Origin: Bacillota bacterium
Lineage (GTDB): Bacteria; Bacillota_I; Bacilli_A; RFN20; CAG-826
NCBI GenBank assembly: GCA_023396795.1
Contig: JAEWUY010000093.1
Span: 1 to 18,483, forward strand
Length of the DNA stretch: 18,483 bases
Direction: 5' to 3'
Shown here: in pieces, positions 1-7,609 of the stretch
How the letters are laid out: every line of letters starts with the position of its first letter
Position numbering within the stretch: the first letter of the stretch is position 1
Translations under genes and position numbers: made by a program
The notes under the pieces: model-generated
Told to the model about the DNA's origin: nothing
The model's database searches: none
What the model saw: the letters and a program-made list of their open reading frames with translations, nothing else

Positions 1-187
1 ACGTTTGATAAATCAGCGCTGATTTGTGAAGGACTGCTAAGTGTTGTTTTTGTGCCCATGTTACCCAAATAGCCACTATTTGACCAATTGCCGTTTCCTA
101 GTCAATTTTAATAAAATTATATATTAATGGAATTCTTTTTTTGTCGCTATTAACTATCTTAACTACCCTTGATATAATGTTTTTACA
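1..187. other. Left flank and upstream region of the first gene
   Basis: No complete gene is visible here. The plus frame starting at base 1 is open for 23 codons and ends in TAG at 70-72. Its tail is hydrophobic and could be the 3' end of an upstream gene, but it is too short to judge. A short minus-strand frame also opens at ATG 59-57 and runs off the window edge without a ribosome site. A perfect 16-base palindrome lies at 10-25, and a small 6-bp inverted repeat (67-72 with 76-81) overlaps the TAG. The last 40 bases hold the promoter of the following gene. Confidence 0.4.
150..178 (+). promoter_or_regulatory. Extended -10 promoter of the DUF2156/Eis-like gene
   Basis: TATAAT at 173-178 is preceded by TGA at 170-172, which gives a perfect extended -10 (TGnTATAAT). 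A TTAACT at 150-155 matches four of six -35 positions with a 17-base spacer. Transcription would be expected to start near A185, about three bases before the GTG start at 188. The 17 bases 167-183 recur exactly at 9730-9746 in front of another gene. Confidence 0.65.
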
Positions 188-2041
188 GTGCACAATTTTA
201 AGATTCTAAACTTAAATGACCAAAAGAGTATTAACAATCTTCTTAAAGGGTCTTTTTATTATGAAGAATATACATCAAGCGAATTAGTTTTTGAGAATTT
301 ATATGTGTGGAATTATTGTAACCAAATCGAGCTGCTTTGGATTGAAGAAGGAATTGCTATCATTCGCTGTTTAGAAAAAGACAAATTTTGGATATATTTT
401 CCACCAGTATGCAAAACAAGAAGCGAGTTTATTCGTGGCCTAAATTTTATTCGTGAGAACTACCCGAATAATCTTGTGGTTGGTTTATCGCAAAAAATGA
501 TTGAAACCTGCAACGACAACAAATTTTTAATTTTATATGACGATTATTATTCGGAATACATTTATAATCCTTGCGAATTAGCAGAAATGAAGGGCGGTAA
601 ATTCTCACGAAAAAGAAATCTTATTTCCCAATTTAAAAAGAAGTATCAACACGAATTCATTTCGTTTTCAAATTCCTACTTAGAAAGCGTTAAAGAATTT
701 TTGAATCGCTATCAAGATGAAGGTGGGGCTGATGAAGATTTTGATGCCATTATTTTTGCTTTAGAAAACGAAAAGAGTCTCAATCTTTTTTGTGATTTGT
801 TAATCGCCAATGAGGTGATTGTTGGGCTAAGCATTGGCGCCATTAGTGTTTTTAATCATGGCGTAATCTTATTTGAAAAAAATGACTACAACTATGTTGG
901 TAGTGGGGCAATACTCGTCCAACTGACAACACAAAAGCATTATTCGAATCTTTCGTATTTAACCCGCCAAGAAGATTTGGGCCTACCTCAATTGCGTAAG
1001 GCTAAGTTGGCCCTGAATCCATTAGTGAAAGAGAGAAAATATTCTTGCGTATTCAATCCTGACGCCATCGATCTTTATAATCTTTACAAAAAGTCGTTTG
1101 ATGATTCAAGCGACTATGTCGATTTTTTCTTTCTGCATTCATATAATTCTCAACAAGCTTACTTTGTAAAAAGAGATGACAAAATTGTTTCTGCTTTGCA
1201 TATCATCATGAAGAAAATGATGTATCGCAATCAAGTTTTTGACTTACCCTTTGTCGTGGCTGCCAGCACCGATAACGATTATCGGCGCAAAGGTTTAATG
1301 CGCGAAGTAATGTCCAAGACATTCGCCGATTTAAAAGATAAAGGTTATTGCTTAGTGTCACTTTATCCGGTTAATCCGGCATTTTACTCAGATTATGGTT
1401 TTGTTCATTTTTCTTATGGTCTTAAACTTGAAAAATTGGAATCGACTTTTCAATGTGGCCTTGAACAAACTAACGACAGCGATATGCTCTCAAAAATGTA
1501 TAACCACTGTATTGAGGGTCAAGATGGCTTTATCATTCGTGACGAAAGTTACTATAATCAATATTTAAATTCCTTATGGCAGGATGGTGTCGTTTTTGAT
1601 TTAATCAAAAAAGATGGTGAAACACTCGGATACGTCGCTCATAACGATGGCGATATTGATGAAATATTGTTGTGTAGTGAACAAAGACCCATTCATGATG
1701 ATATCGATTTTTCGCAAGCGGTGATGCCCCACCATAACGGAGATATACCCTCAAACATGATGCGCATAATCAACATTAAAAAACTTTTAGAAAGTACAAC
1801 GGTTGGAAAAAATATAGCGGTAAATATTAGCGTTCGTGTCACTGATCATTTTGTGGAAGACAATAATTTGATTGTTACTTTAACGACTCACAATGGCCTT
1901 TTAGCGGTGGAGCCTTCCGATTCATATGAGCTATCGATTAGTATCGAAGATTTAACGAAAGTTCTTTTTCTCGGGCAAGGAGATAGGCGTTTGGCCTTCC
2001 TTTTTCCTAAGAAAAAAATGGTCTGCTTTGATAAGTTTTAA
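188..2041 (+). CDS. DUF2156 (LPG synthase C-terminal-like) and Eis-like GNAT fusion protein
   Basis: A 617-residue cytosolic protein with two acyltransferase units. Residues about 1-290 look like DUF2156, the GNAT-fold domain of phosphatidylglycerol lysyltransferases. It carries the signature GGKFSRKRN at 136-144 and RQEDLGL at 260-266. Residues about 300-430 are a second GNAT domain with the acetyl-CoA loop YRRKGLM at 365-371 and NPAFYSDYGF after it. The C-terminal 200 residues resemble the second GNAT and SCP2-like domains of Eis-type acetyltransferases. There are no transmembrane segments, so it is not a full MprF. The start is GTG at 188, chosen because the DUF2156 fold begins there. There is no ribosome site, and the promoter lies immediately upstream. 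Related DUF2156 and Eis proteins are usually separate polypeptides, so the fusion is unusual. The substrate is unknown; aminoacyl or acyl transfer is family-level inference. Confidence 0.8.
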   Translation: MHNFKILNLNDQKSINNLLKGSFYYEEYTSSELVFENLYVWNYCNQIELLWIEEGIAIIRCLEKDKFWIYFPPVCKTRSEFIRGLNFIRENYPNNLVVGLSQKMIETCNDNKFLILYDDYYSEYIYNPCELAEMKGGKFSRKRNLISQFKKKYQHEFISFSNSYLESVKEFLNRYQDEGGADEDFDAIIFALENEKSLNLFCDLLIANEVIVGLSIGAISVFNHGVILFEKNDYNYVGSGAILVQLTTQKHYSNLSYLTRQEDLGLPQLRKAKLALNPLVKERKYSCVFNPDAIDLYNLYKKSFDDSSDYVDFFFLHSYNSQQAYFVKRDDKIVSALHIIMKKMMYRNQVFDLPFVVAASTDNDYRRKGLMREVMSKTFADLKDKGYCLVSLYPVNPAFYSDYGFVHFSYGLKLEKLESTFQCGLEQTNDSDMLSKMYNHCIEGQDGFIIRDESYYNQYLNSLWQDGVVFDLIKKDGETLGYVAHNDGDIDEILLCSEQRPIHDDIDFSQAVMPHHNGDIPSNMMRIINIKKLLESTTVGKNIAVNISVRVTDHFVEDNNLIVTLTTHNGLLAVEPSDSYELSISIEDLTKVLFLGQGDRRLAFLFPKKKMVCFDKF

Positions 2042-2077
2042 ATTTTAAGCATGATGATAATACTCATCCATGGCATA

Positions 2078-2086
2078 TGATAAAAT
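2078..2086 (+). promoter_or_regulatory. Candidate extended -10 for the CoA-disulfide reductase gene
   Basis: TGA at 2078-2080 followed by TAAAAT at 2081-2086 is an extended -10-like element. No convincing -35 is seen. No terminator is visible between the upstream stop at 2041 and this site, so read-through from the acyltransferase gene is also possible. Confidence 0.35.
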
Positions 2087-2130
2087 ATAAATAGACTGAA
2101 AAAGTTGATATTTTTTATTGAGGTAAAAAT

Positions 2131-4611
2131 ATGAAAAAAATCGTTATTGTTGGTGGTGTGGCTGGCGGAGCAACCGCAGCGACACGTTTAAGAAGATTAA
2201 GTGAAGAAGATGAAATTATAATTTTCGAAAAAGATGAGCACGTTTCATTCGCAAACTGTGGGCTCCCTTATTATATTGGTGGGGTCATTACCAATCGGGA
2301 ACGACTCTTGGTTGAAACGCCAGAAACTTTTAAAGATAAATTTAATATTGATGTGCGTAATTTCTCAGAGGTTATCGCCATTGATGTCAAACATAAAAAA
2401 GTTACAGTTCGCGAAGTTAAGACCGAAAGAATATATGAAGAAAGTTATGACAAACTTCTTCTTTCTCCTGGCGCAACTCCGATTTGGCTACCAATTCCAG
2501 GACTTGAAAAAGCTCACAATGTTTTCTCTATGAGAAACCTTGTTGATACTGACAAAATTTATAACTTTGTCAATAAAGAAAAAGTCGAATCAGCAATTGT
2601 CATTGGTGGTGGTTTTATTGGCATTGAATTAGCCGAAAACCTTGTTGAAAAAGACATAAAAGCGACGATTATTGATTTAGCCGATCAGATATTGCCACCT
2701 CTTGATTTTGAAATGGCTAAGATGGCGCAAAACGAATTAGAAACTAATGGCGTCAAAGTCTATCTTAAAGATTCGGTTGCCGAGATTAAAGACGCTGGCA
2801 AAACCGTTATTTTGAAGAGCGGTTTAACATTAAAAACAGATTTGATAATTATGTCAGTTGGCGTTCGTCCTGAATCTCGTCTCGCCATTTCCGGCGGTTT
2901 AAAAGTCGGAGCCAAAGGTCACATCGTCACTAACGAGCATCTTCAAGTTGTTGATGCCAAAAGTGGCGAAGTAATTCCTGATGTTTATGCAGCCGGTGAT
3001 GCGATTGAAGTTAAAGACTTTATCGATGGCACACCAACCGCCGTTCCTCTGGCTTGGCCGGCGAATCGCCAAGGTCGCCTTGTTGCCGATCACATGAACG
3101 GCTGGGATGTTTCCTTTAAAGGAAGTTTGGGAACTTCAATCGTTAAAGTTTTCTCGTTAACGGCTGCCAGCACAGGTAATAATCAAAAAACTTTGGAACG
3201 TAAAAATGTCGCTTTCAAAACCGTGATGATTACAAGATCAAATCACGCCGGATATTATCCAGGAGCAAGCGATATCGTTATTAAATTACTATTTAGCCCA
3301 GAAACCGGAAAAATTCTCGGTGCGCAAGCTATCGGACAAGATGGTACCGATAAGCGAATCGATGTCATTGCAACAGCCATTAAAGGCGGATTGACAATTT
3401 TTGATTTACCAGATTTAGAGCTTGCTTATGCTCCCCCATTTGGCTCATCGAAAGACCCAGTTAATATCGCCGGATACGTTGGCAGTAACTTAATGCAAAA
3501 AGAATACGGTGTCGTTAATCAAAAAGAACTCGAAGAATTTCGTAAAAAAAAAGCACTCATAATTGATTCTAGGACGCCACTTGAGTTTAGTCTCGGCCAT
3601 ATTCCAGAAGCCGTTAACATTCCTTATAATGGTATTCGCGAAAATCTCGATAAACTACCCGAAGAAAAAGATGCTCCGATTGTTGTTTATTGTAACGTCG
3701 GTCATACCGCTTATTTGCTCATAAAAGTTTTAGTCAATAATGGCTATACCAATGTTTTTAACTTGCTTGGTGGGTATAAAGTTTTTAAAGCTTTACATCA
3801 AAAGAATCACGAAGAAGAATTACACAATCCCGAGCATCGCATAATTGATGAAAAGCCCGTTATTGCCAGTAAAGACTATCGCGAAGATGAAATTAAAATT
3901 TTCATTGATGCCTGTGGTTTACAATGCCCGGGCCCAATTATGCAAACCTACAAGGCGGTTGAAAAACTCAAAGATGGCGAAATCGTTAAGATTATCGCTA
4001 CCGATAGCGGCTACTTTAGCGATGTTGAAAAGTGGTGTAATGCTACTGGTAATACTCTTTTGAAGAAGGAAGCCACGAAAGAAGGATATTCAGCCGTCAT
4101 TCGCAAAGGAACACCAAAACCAGTCGAAAAAACCGTTGAAAATGAAAATACAACTATTGTCTTATTCAATGGGGAAGTGGATAAGGCGATGGCGGCAATG
4201 ATTATCGCTCAAGGTAGCCGGTCAATGGGTAAAAATGTAACCATCTTCTGTACGTTCTGGGGATTAAATTTGCTACGCAAAGATCGTAAAGTCAAAGTCA
4301 AAAAATCTTTTATCGAAAAAATGTTTGGGGCCATGATGCCACGTGGCGCGAAAAAGATGCCAATTTCGAAGATGAACTTCGGAGGTATGGGTGCCAAGAT
4401 GATGAAATCGGTCATGAAGAAGAAAAATGTCGATTCATTAGAAACTTTAATGGCACAAGCCCAAGCCTCAGGCGTTAAATTCATCGCCTGTACGATGAGC
4501 ATGGATGTCATGGGAATTCACAAAGAAGAATTAATTGACGGCATTGAATATGCAGGCGTTGCTACGTATCTTGCAGAATCAGAAAAAGCTGGCGTGACTC
4601 TTTTTATCTAA
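2131..4611 (+). CDS. CoA-disulfide reductase with rhodanese, TusA and DsrE domains
   Basis: An 826-residue cytosolic protein with four domains in order. Residues 1 to about 450 are an FAD/NAD(P)-dependent disulfide reductase of the CoA-disulfide reductase type: an FAD motif GGVAGG at 8-13, the redox Cys43 in FANCGLPYY, a second nucleotide motif GGGFIGIELAE near 158-168, and AAGDA near 287-291. Residues about 460-560 are rhodanese with the persulfide Cys521 in YCNVGH. Residues about 590-665 are TusA with CGLQCPGP at 595-602 (Cys599). Residues about 675-826 are DsrE/F/H-like, with Cys707, a Met/Lys-rich segment, and Cys787 in ACTMSMD. The family reduces CoA disulfides, persulfides or polysulfides, and the added domains are sulfur carriers, so sulfane-sulfur relay and thiol redox defence is the likely role. 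A TGAGGT ribosome site precedes ATG 2131. A terminator follows. Confidence 0.92.
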   Translation: MKKIVIVGGVAGGATAATRLRRLSEEDEIIIFEKDEHVSFANCGLPYYIGGVITNRERLLVETPETFKDKFNIDVRNFSEVIAIDVKHKKVTVREVKTERIYEESYDKLLLSPGATPIWLPIPGLEKAHNVFSMRNLVDTDKIYNFVNKEKVESAIVIGGGFIGIELAENLVEKDIKATIIDLADQILPPLDFEMAKMAQNELETNGVKVYLKDSVAEIKDAGKTVILKSGLTLKTDLIIMSVGVRPESRLAISGGLKVGAKGHIVTNEHLQVVDAKSGEVIPDVYAAGDAIEVKDFIDGTPTAVPLAWPANRQGRLVADHMNGWDVSFKGSLGTSIVKVFSLTAASTGNNQKTLERKNVAFKTVMITRSNHAGYYPGASDIVIKLLFSPETGKILGAQAIGQDGTDKRIDVIATAIKGGLTIFDLPDLELAYAPPFGSSKDPVNIAGYVGSNLMQKEYGVVNQKELEEFRKKKALIIDSRTPLEFSLGHIPEAVNIPYNGIRENLDKLPEEKDAPIVVYCNVGHTAYLLIKVLVNNGYTNVFNLLGGYKVFKALHQKNHEEELHNPEHRIIDEKPVIASKDYREDEIKIFIDACGLQCPGPIMQTYKAVEKLKDGEIVKIIATDSGYFSDVEKWCNATGNTLLKKEATKEGYSAVIRKGTPKPVEKTVENENTTIVLFNGEVDKAMAAMIIAQGSRSMGKNVTIFCTFWGLNLLRKDRKVKVKKSFIEKMFGAMMPRGAKKMPISKMNFGGMGAKMMKSVMKKKNVDSLETLMAQAQASGVKFIACTMSMDVMGIHKEELIDGIEYAGVATYLAESEKAGVTLFI

Positions 4612-4618
4612 AACTTAT

Positions 4619-4660
4619 AAGCCACTATTGATGCAAAAACTAAATAGTGGCTTTTCTTTT
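4619..4660 (+). terminator. Rho-independent terminator after the CoA-disulfide reductase gene
   Basis: A perfect 11-bp stem (4619-4629 with 4643-4653), with a 13-base loop, is followed by a T-rich run TTTCTTTT to 4660. It starts 8 bases after the stop codon. Confidence 0.92.
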
Positions 4661-4680
4661 ACCATTTTTGGTCAATTTCA

Positions 4681-4709
4681 TTGAATTAACAAGCCAAAGT
4701 CCATACCAT
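4681..4709 (+). promoter_or_regulatory. Candidate promoter of the hydrolase/Imm-5-like pair
   Basis: TTGAAT at 4681-4686 and TACCAT at 4704-4709 are separated by 17 bases, each matching four of six consensus positions. It lies between the preceding terminator and the TTG start at 4756, so a promoter is expected in this stretch even if this exact pair is wrong. Confidence 0.4.
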
Positions 4710-4755
4710 ATTAACTAGAGCGTCAAATAGAATTTGAAAGCGAGGATTTTATACA

Positions 4756-5892
4756 TTGGCAATAATTAATATCACTAATTATGTTAGAAAAGAAAACAGC
4801 AAGTTAAATCTTGGTAATTTTCGTGATACTGATGCATTGGTCTTTGCCCAATTATCATATTTGGACTACGCTCCTTTTAAAAATGGTACACGTTTTGAAT
4901 TCATGTCTAATAAAGCCAAAGAAGCGGCTGCTAAAAGTCATTCTAAAGATCGAAACGAAGAATTGCTTTTATGTGTTTCTAAAAGTTTGCGATATCAACA
5001 CATCAAAGCCGCTAAATATGTTGATGAAACTAATCTTTTGTTTGAAATGCAATTTTCGGCCACAACCTTTATTGTCAATAGTCATTTAATTGTCGTGGCC
5101 TTTCGAGGAACAGACGACACAATCAACGGTTGGAAAGAAGACTTTAATATGGTGTTTCTTGATGAAATACCCGCTCAAAATAAAGCCGTCACTTATCTTA
5201 AAAAGATAGCTAGCAAATATCGGTATGCAAAAATTATCGTTTTAGGCCACTCCAAAGGTGGCAATCTTGCTTTTTATTCGACGATGAAACAGACAGCAAA
5301 AGTCCGAAAGCGCATCGTGAGCATTTATAATCTTGATGGTCCCGACTTTCGCGAAAACGTCACTAGTTCCGAAGAATATAGTTATTTACTTTCAAAGTCG
5401 ATTAAAATTGTTCCGGAAGAAAGTATTATTGGTATGATTTTGCAAACTAATTCCTACTTCTATATCGTTAAAGCCGAAGGAACGCTATTTGCTCAACACA
5501 ATCTTTTTAACTGGAACATCGATAGTGAAACAAGCGATTTAGTTCATTCAAACTCACTTAGCAAGTCATCACGGCAAATTAAGAATTCAATCTATACATG
5601 GATTAATAGTTTTAGCGTTGATGATCGACGCATTATTGTTGATAGTTTTTTTGATATGCTCCTTGTTTCTAATTGCACAACGCTTAGTGAGTTTACAGAA
5701 AACTTTAAAGAAAACATCAAGCTAATTTATGGTGAATATCGTGATTCGGATAGTGAAAAAAAGAAAATCTTGCGCAAAACGCTTCTCGATTTAGCGAAAT
5801 ATTTAATGGCTAATTATTTTACTCGCGAAAAAAATCTCGATAAAAAAACCAAGCAAATCGAATTAAAGTTCAAGCAAAAACCCGGTGAATAG
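4756..5892 (+). CDS. DUF2974 (Mbeg1-like) lipase-like alpha/beta hydrolase
   Basis: A 378-residue hydrolase of the lipase class 3-like DUF2974 family. The N-terminus carries the family pattern ending in AQLSYLDYA (31-39). FRGTDD at 116-121 is the lipase oxyanion-type segment. The nucleophile elbow is GHSKG at 164-168 (Ser166), and LDGPDF at 193-198 likely supplies the acidic residue. The catalytic His is not obvious. The last 90 residues are helical and charged. No signal peptide or membrane segment is seen, so the protein acts in the cytosol or leaves by an unusual route. The start is TTG 4756, with GAGG at 4742-4745 ten bases upstream; the family N-terminus begins there. Only one base separates its TAG from the next ATG, so the two genes are translationally linked. 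The lipid substrate is unknown. Confidence 0.82.
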   Translation: MAIINITNYVRKENSKLNLGNFRDTDALVFAQLSYLDYAPFKNGTRFEFMSNKAKEAAAKSHSKDRNEELLLCVSKSLRYQHIKAAKYVDETNLLFEMQFSATTFIVNSHLIVVAFRGTDDTINGWKEDFNMVFLDEIPAQNKAVTYLKKIASKYRYAKIIVLGHSKGGNLAFYSTMKQTAKVRKRIVSIYNLDGPDFRENVTSSEEYSYLLSKSIKIVPEESIIGMILQTNSYFYIVKAEGTLFAQHNLFNWNIDSETSDLVHSNSLSKSSRQIKNSIYTWINSFSVDDRRIIVDSFFDMLLVSNCTTLSEFTENFKENIKLIYGEYRDSDSEKKKILRKTLLDLAKYLMANYFTREKNLDKKTKQIELKFKQKPGE

Positions 5893-5893
5893 T

Positions 5894-6340
5894 ATGCCTT
5901 CTAAAACAATTGTCGAATTAATTAAATATTCTGAGTCACTCTCAAACCGCGAGATGATGAAATGGGCACTTCGCAATGTTCGTGAAGTTTTAGATGTCCT
6001 TAAAATCAATGTCACACGTGATGAACAATACCGGACGATGGTCGTGGAAGCCAATCGTTTCTTGACGGGGTTTCATAAAGTTTCACATATGCGTCATCAA
6101 GCTCTTAGAATGCATGAAATGGCTCGCCATGAAAAGGATGAAGTTCGTTTAAATCTTTTGCGAGCTTATGGCCACGTAATTGCAACTGCTCATGTTAAAG
6201 AACACGCCCTTCACGCTACTGAGTACGCCAACAAAGCCTTAAGGGCTGCGAAAATCAGCGAAACGGAAATCGATAATTTCATTACTTGCCAAAATACCTC
6301 GCTTGAACAATTAGCCCGTTTTATCGTTTCGATTGATTAA
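5894..6340 (+). CDS. Imm-5-like putative immunity protein
   Basis: A 148-residue all-helical protein without signal or membrane segments. The segment YGHVIATAHVKEHA at 92-105, followed by TEYANKALRAA, matches the conserved core (GHAxATAHxxxHA) of proteins named Imm-5-like or putative immunity protein. The His-rich core could bind a metal; that is inference. ATG 5894 is preferred over the in-frame GTG 5885, because it directly follows the upstream stop codon (TAG 5890-5892) and gives the usual length. Only a weak ribosome site (GGTGA, 5884-5888) is present, so translation probably depends on re-initiation after the hydrolase gene. Most members of this family have no proven role and many stand apart from any toxin, so the name is a family label, not a demonstrated function. 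Confidence 0.7.
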   Translation: MPSKTIVELIKYSESLSNREMMKWALRNVREVLDVLKINVTRDEQYRTMVVEANRFLTGFHKVSHMRHQALRMHEMARHEKDEVRLNLLRAYGHVIATAHVKEHALHATEYANKALRAAKISETEIDNFITCQNTSLEQLARFIVSID

Positions 6341-6362
6341 CCTGCCTTCATTTCGATATGAT
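6333..6362 (+). promoter_or_regulatory. Candidate promoter of the quinone reductase-like gene
   Basis: TTGATT at 6333-6338 overlaps the stop of the preceding gene and is followed after 18 bases by TATGAT at 6357-6362. Both hexamers are close to consensus. This gives a leader of about 40 bases. Confidence 0.5.
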
Positions 6363-6408
6363 AACTTTACGCTTAAATTAGTAAGGCGTGTAACAAGGAA
6401 ATAAATAT

Positions 6409-6981
6409 ATGAAAACAACGATCATTCTCGCCCATCCATGGCATGGTAGTTTTAATAAAGCTATCTTTGACGTCATCATTCAAACATTGTCTGATAAGAA
6501 TAAAGAATTTCAAGTCATCGACTTAAATAAAGATGGTTTTAATCCAGTGATGACTGAAAAGGAATTGGCCCTGTTTTCAAAAGGCTTATTTTCTGACCCA
6601 TTAGTAGGTAAGTATCAAGAATTATTGTCTAACACAGACGAACTCGTTGTTTTATTCCCAATTTGGTGGGGTGATTCTCCAGCGATTTTAAAAGGTTTTA
6701 TTGATAAAGTAATGCTTAAAGGTTTTGCCTATGAACAAACGTCTTCTGGTTTAGTTGGACGCCTGACACATATTAAAAAAGCCTTGGTTATTACAACTTC
6801 GGAAACGCCAACGTTTGTATACAAAAACTATTTAGGCGACCCTATTGAAAAAGTCTTCTTAAAAATAGTGCTTGAGGGTGTCGGTATTAAAAATAATGTT
6901 TGGATTAATAAAGATGCAGTTTATTCTAGTGGTCAAGAAAGTCGTGTTTCGTTTTTAAACGACATCGCTAAATTATTCTAA
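6409..6981 (+). CDS. NAD(P)H-dependent quinone oxidoreductase, flavodoxin-like fold
   Basis: A 190-residue protein of the flavodoxin_2 family (NQO1/MdaB/YwrO group). HPWHGSFN at 9-16 is the FMN/FAD phosphate-binding loop, and FPIWWGDSPAILKGFIDKV at 83-101 is the highly conserved isoalloxazine-binding and dimer segment with W86 and W87. The length is typical. These enzymes transfer two electrons from NAD(P)H to quinones or other electrophiles in the cytosol, protecting against redox-cycling compounds. An AAGGA ribosome site lies 10 to 15 bases before ATG 6409. A terminator hairpin lies just downstream, inside the 3' end of the convergent gene. The physiological acceptor cannot be told from sequence. 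Confidence 0.88.
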   Translation: MKTTIILAHPWHGSFNKAIFDVIIQTLSDKNKEFQVIDLNKDGFNPVMTEKELALFSKGLFSDPLVGKYQELLSNTDELVVLFPIWWGDSPAILKGFIDKVMLKGFAYEQTSSGLVGRLTHIKKALVITTSETPTFVYKNYLGDPIEKVFLKIVLEGVGIKNNVWINKDAVYSSGQESRVSFLNDIAKLF

Positions 6982-6992
6982 TCACAAACCTA

Positions 6993-7502
6993 TTAAGAAG
7001 ATGCGGAGAAATTCTCCGTTTTTTCTTTTATCGGCCAAGTTATAAAGACCGCTATTGCCACGCCGATAATTGCCCCAGAAAGATCAATACCGACATCAAG
7101 CCAATTTCCACTGCGACCGCTAGTAAATAGTTGGATTATTTCTGAAGTGGCAGCTACCAAAAAAGTTGCTGTTAAGGCAATTAAAATCATCAGCCAAGTT
7201 TGTTTGACTTGGAACATTTTTTTAATGGCAAGATAGGCAAAAAGGCCGTCAAGGACAAAAATTAAGAAATGGCCGAAAAATTTACGAACAAAAAAGGCGA
7301 ATGTTTCAAGTTGTAATTCATTGAGAATAATGCCAAAAAAACGAAGGACGGCGTTTAAGACATTAACGACAAATCCGCTTTGCGAAGAAGAAATTTCGCC
7401 ACTAAATCCTGAAAAAAGAAGAATTATGGCAGTGACAACCGCAAAAAGAACAGCATAAATAATGCCATTTATCTTTTTTTCTTGCTGCATTTTTGCGCCC
7501 AT
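6993..7502 (-). CDS. VanZ-family membrane protein
   Basis: A 169-residue membrane protein with about four transmembrane segments (roughly residues 13-32, 45-62, 75-95, 102-120, and a last one at 138-156). The VanZ signature is clear: RKFFGHFLIF, then SEIIQLFTSGRSGNWLDVGIDLSGAIIG. VanZ-family proteins are mostly uncharacterised. Some confer low-level teicoplanin or lipoglycopeptide resistance, and being a lone VanZ-like gene does not imply a vancomycin cluster. The start is uncertain. ATG 7502 lies about where transcription would begin, and ATG 7490 is 12 bases further in; neither has a ribosome site. The C-terminal coding bases also form the terminator of the converging gene. Confidence 0.85.
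   Translation of the reverse strand: MGAKMQQEKKINGIIYAVLFAVVTAIILLFSGFSGEISSSQSGFVVNVLNAVLRFFGIILNELQLETFAFFVRKFFGHFLIFVLDGLFAYLAIKKMFQVKQTWLMILIALTATFLVAATSEIIQLFTSGRSGNWLDVGIDLSGAIIGVAIAVFITWPIKEKTENFSASS
7004..7029 (+). terminator. Rho-independent terminator of the quinone reductase-like gene, inside the convergent CDS
   Basis: CGGAGAA (7004-7010) pairs with TTCTCCG (7012-7018), followed by TTTTTTCTTTT at 7019-7029. The effective hairpin has 5-6 bp and a 3-5 base loop. It starts 22 bases after the stop codon at 6981. The opposite strand has no T-run at its exit, so it serves only the plus strand. Confidence 0.85.
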
Positions 7503-7508
7503 ATAAGC

Positions 7509-7517
7509 AGTATAACA
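7509..7517 (-). promoter_or_regulatory. Extended -10 promoter of the VanZ-family gene
   Basis: On the minus strand, TGT at 7517-7515 followed by TATACT at 7514-7509 is a good extended -10. No clear -35 is visible. The expected transcription start falls at 7504-7502, on or next to the first ATG. Confidence 0.5.
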
Positions 7518-7609
7518 ATTCCAAATAATTTTATCCTAAAAAAAGATGAGCGATAAAGTATCCGAGTTTGCCTGACATTTGTAATAATTGGTATGGAGGA
7601 ATATGTGCA

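Noticed and set aside
1..72. Open plus-strand frame from the window edge to TAG 70-72
   Set aside because: Only 23 codons are visible, with no family motif. It may be the end of a gene, but three-frame chance openness over this length is not rare, so it is only mentioned in the flank entry.
4209..4511. Minus-strand open frame of 100 codons inside the DsrE domain region
   Set aside because: It runs antisense to conserved coding sequence, with no start signals.
6993..7502. Vancomycin or teicoplanin resistance cluster around the VanZ-like gene
   Set aside because: No vanH, vanA, vanX, vanS or vanR genes are present; VanZ-family proteins are common outside resistance clusters.
7568..7609. Longer start (TTG 7568) for the DUF2177 protein
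   Set aside because: It would put the GGAGGA ribosome site inside the gene and add residues (PDICNNWYGGICA) that do not fit the family's membrane start.
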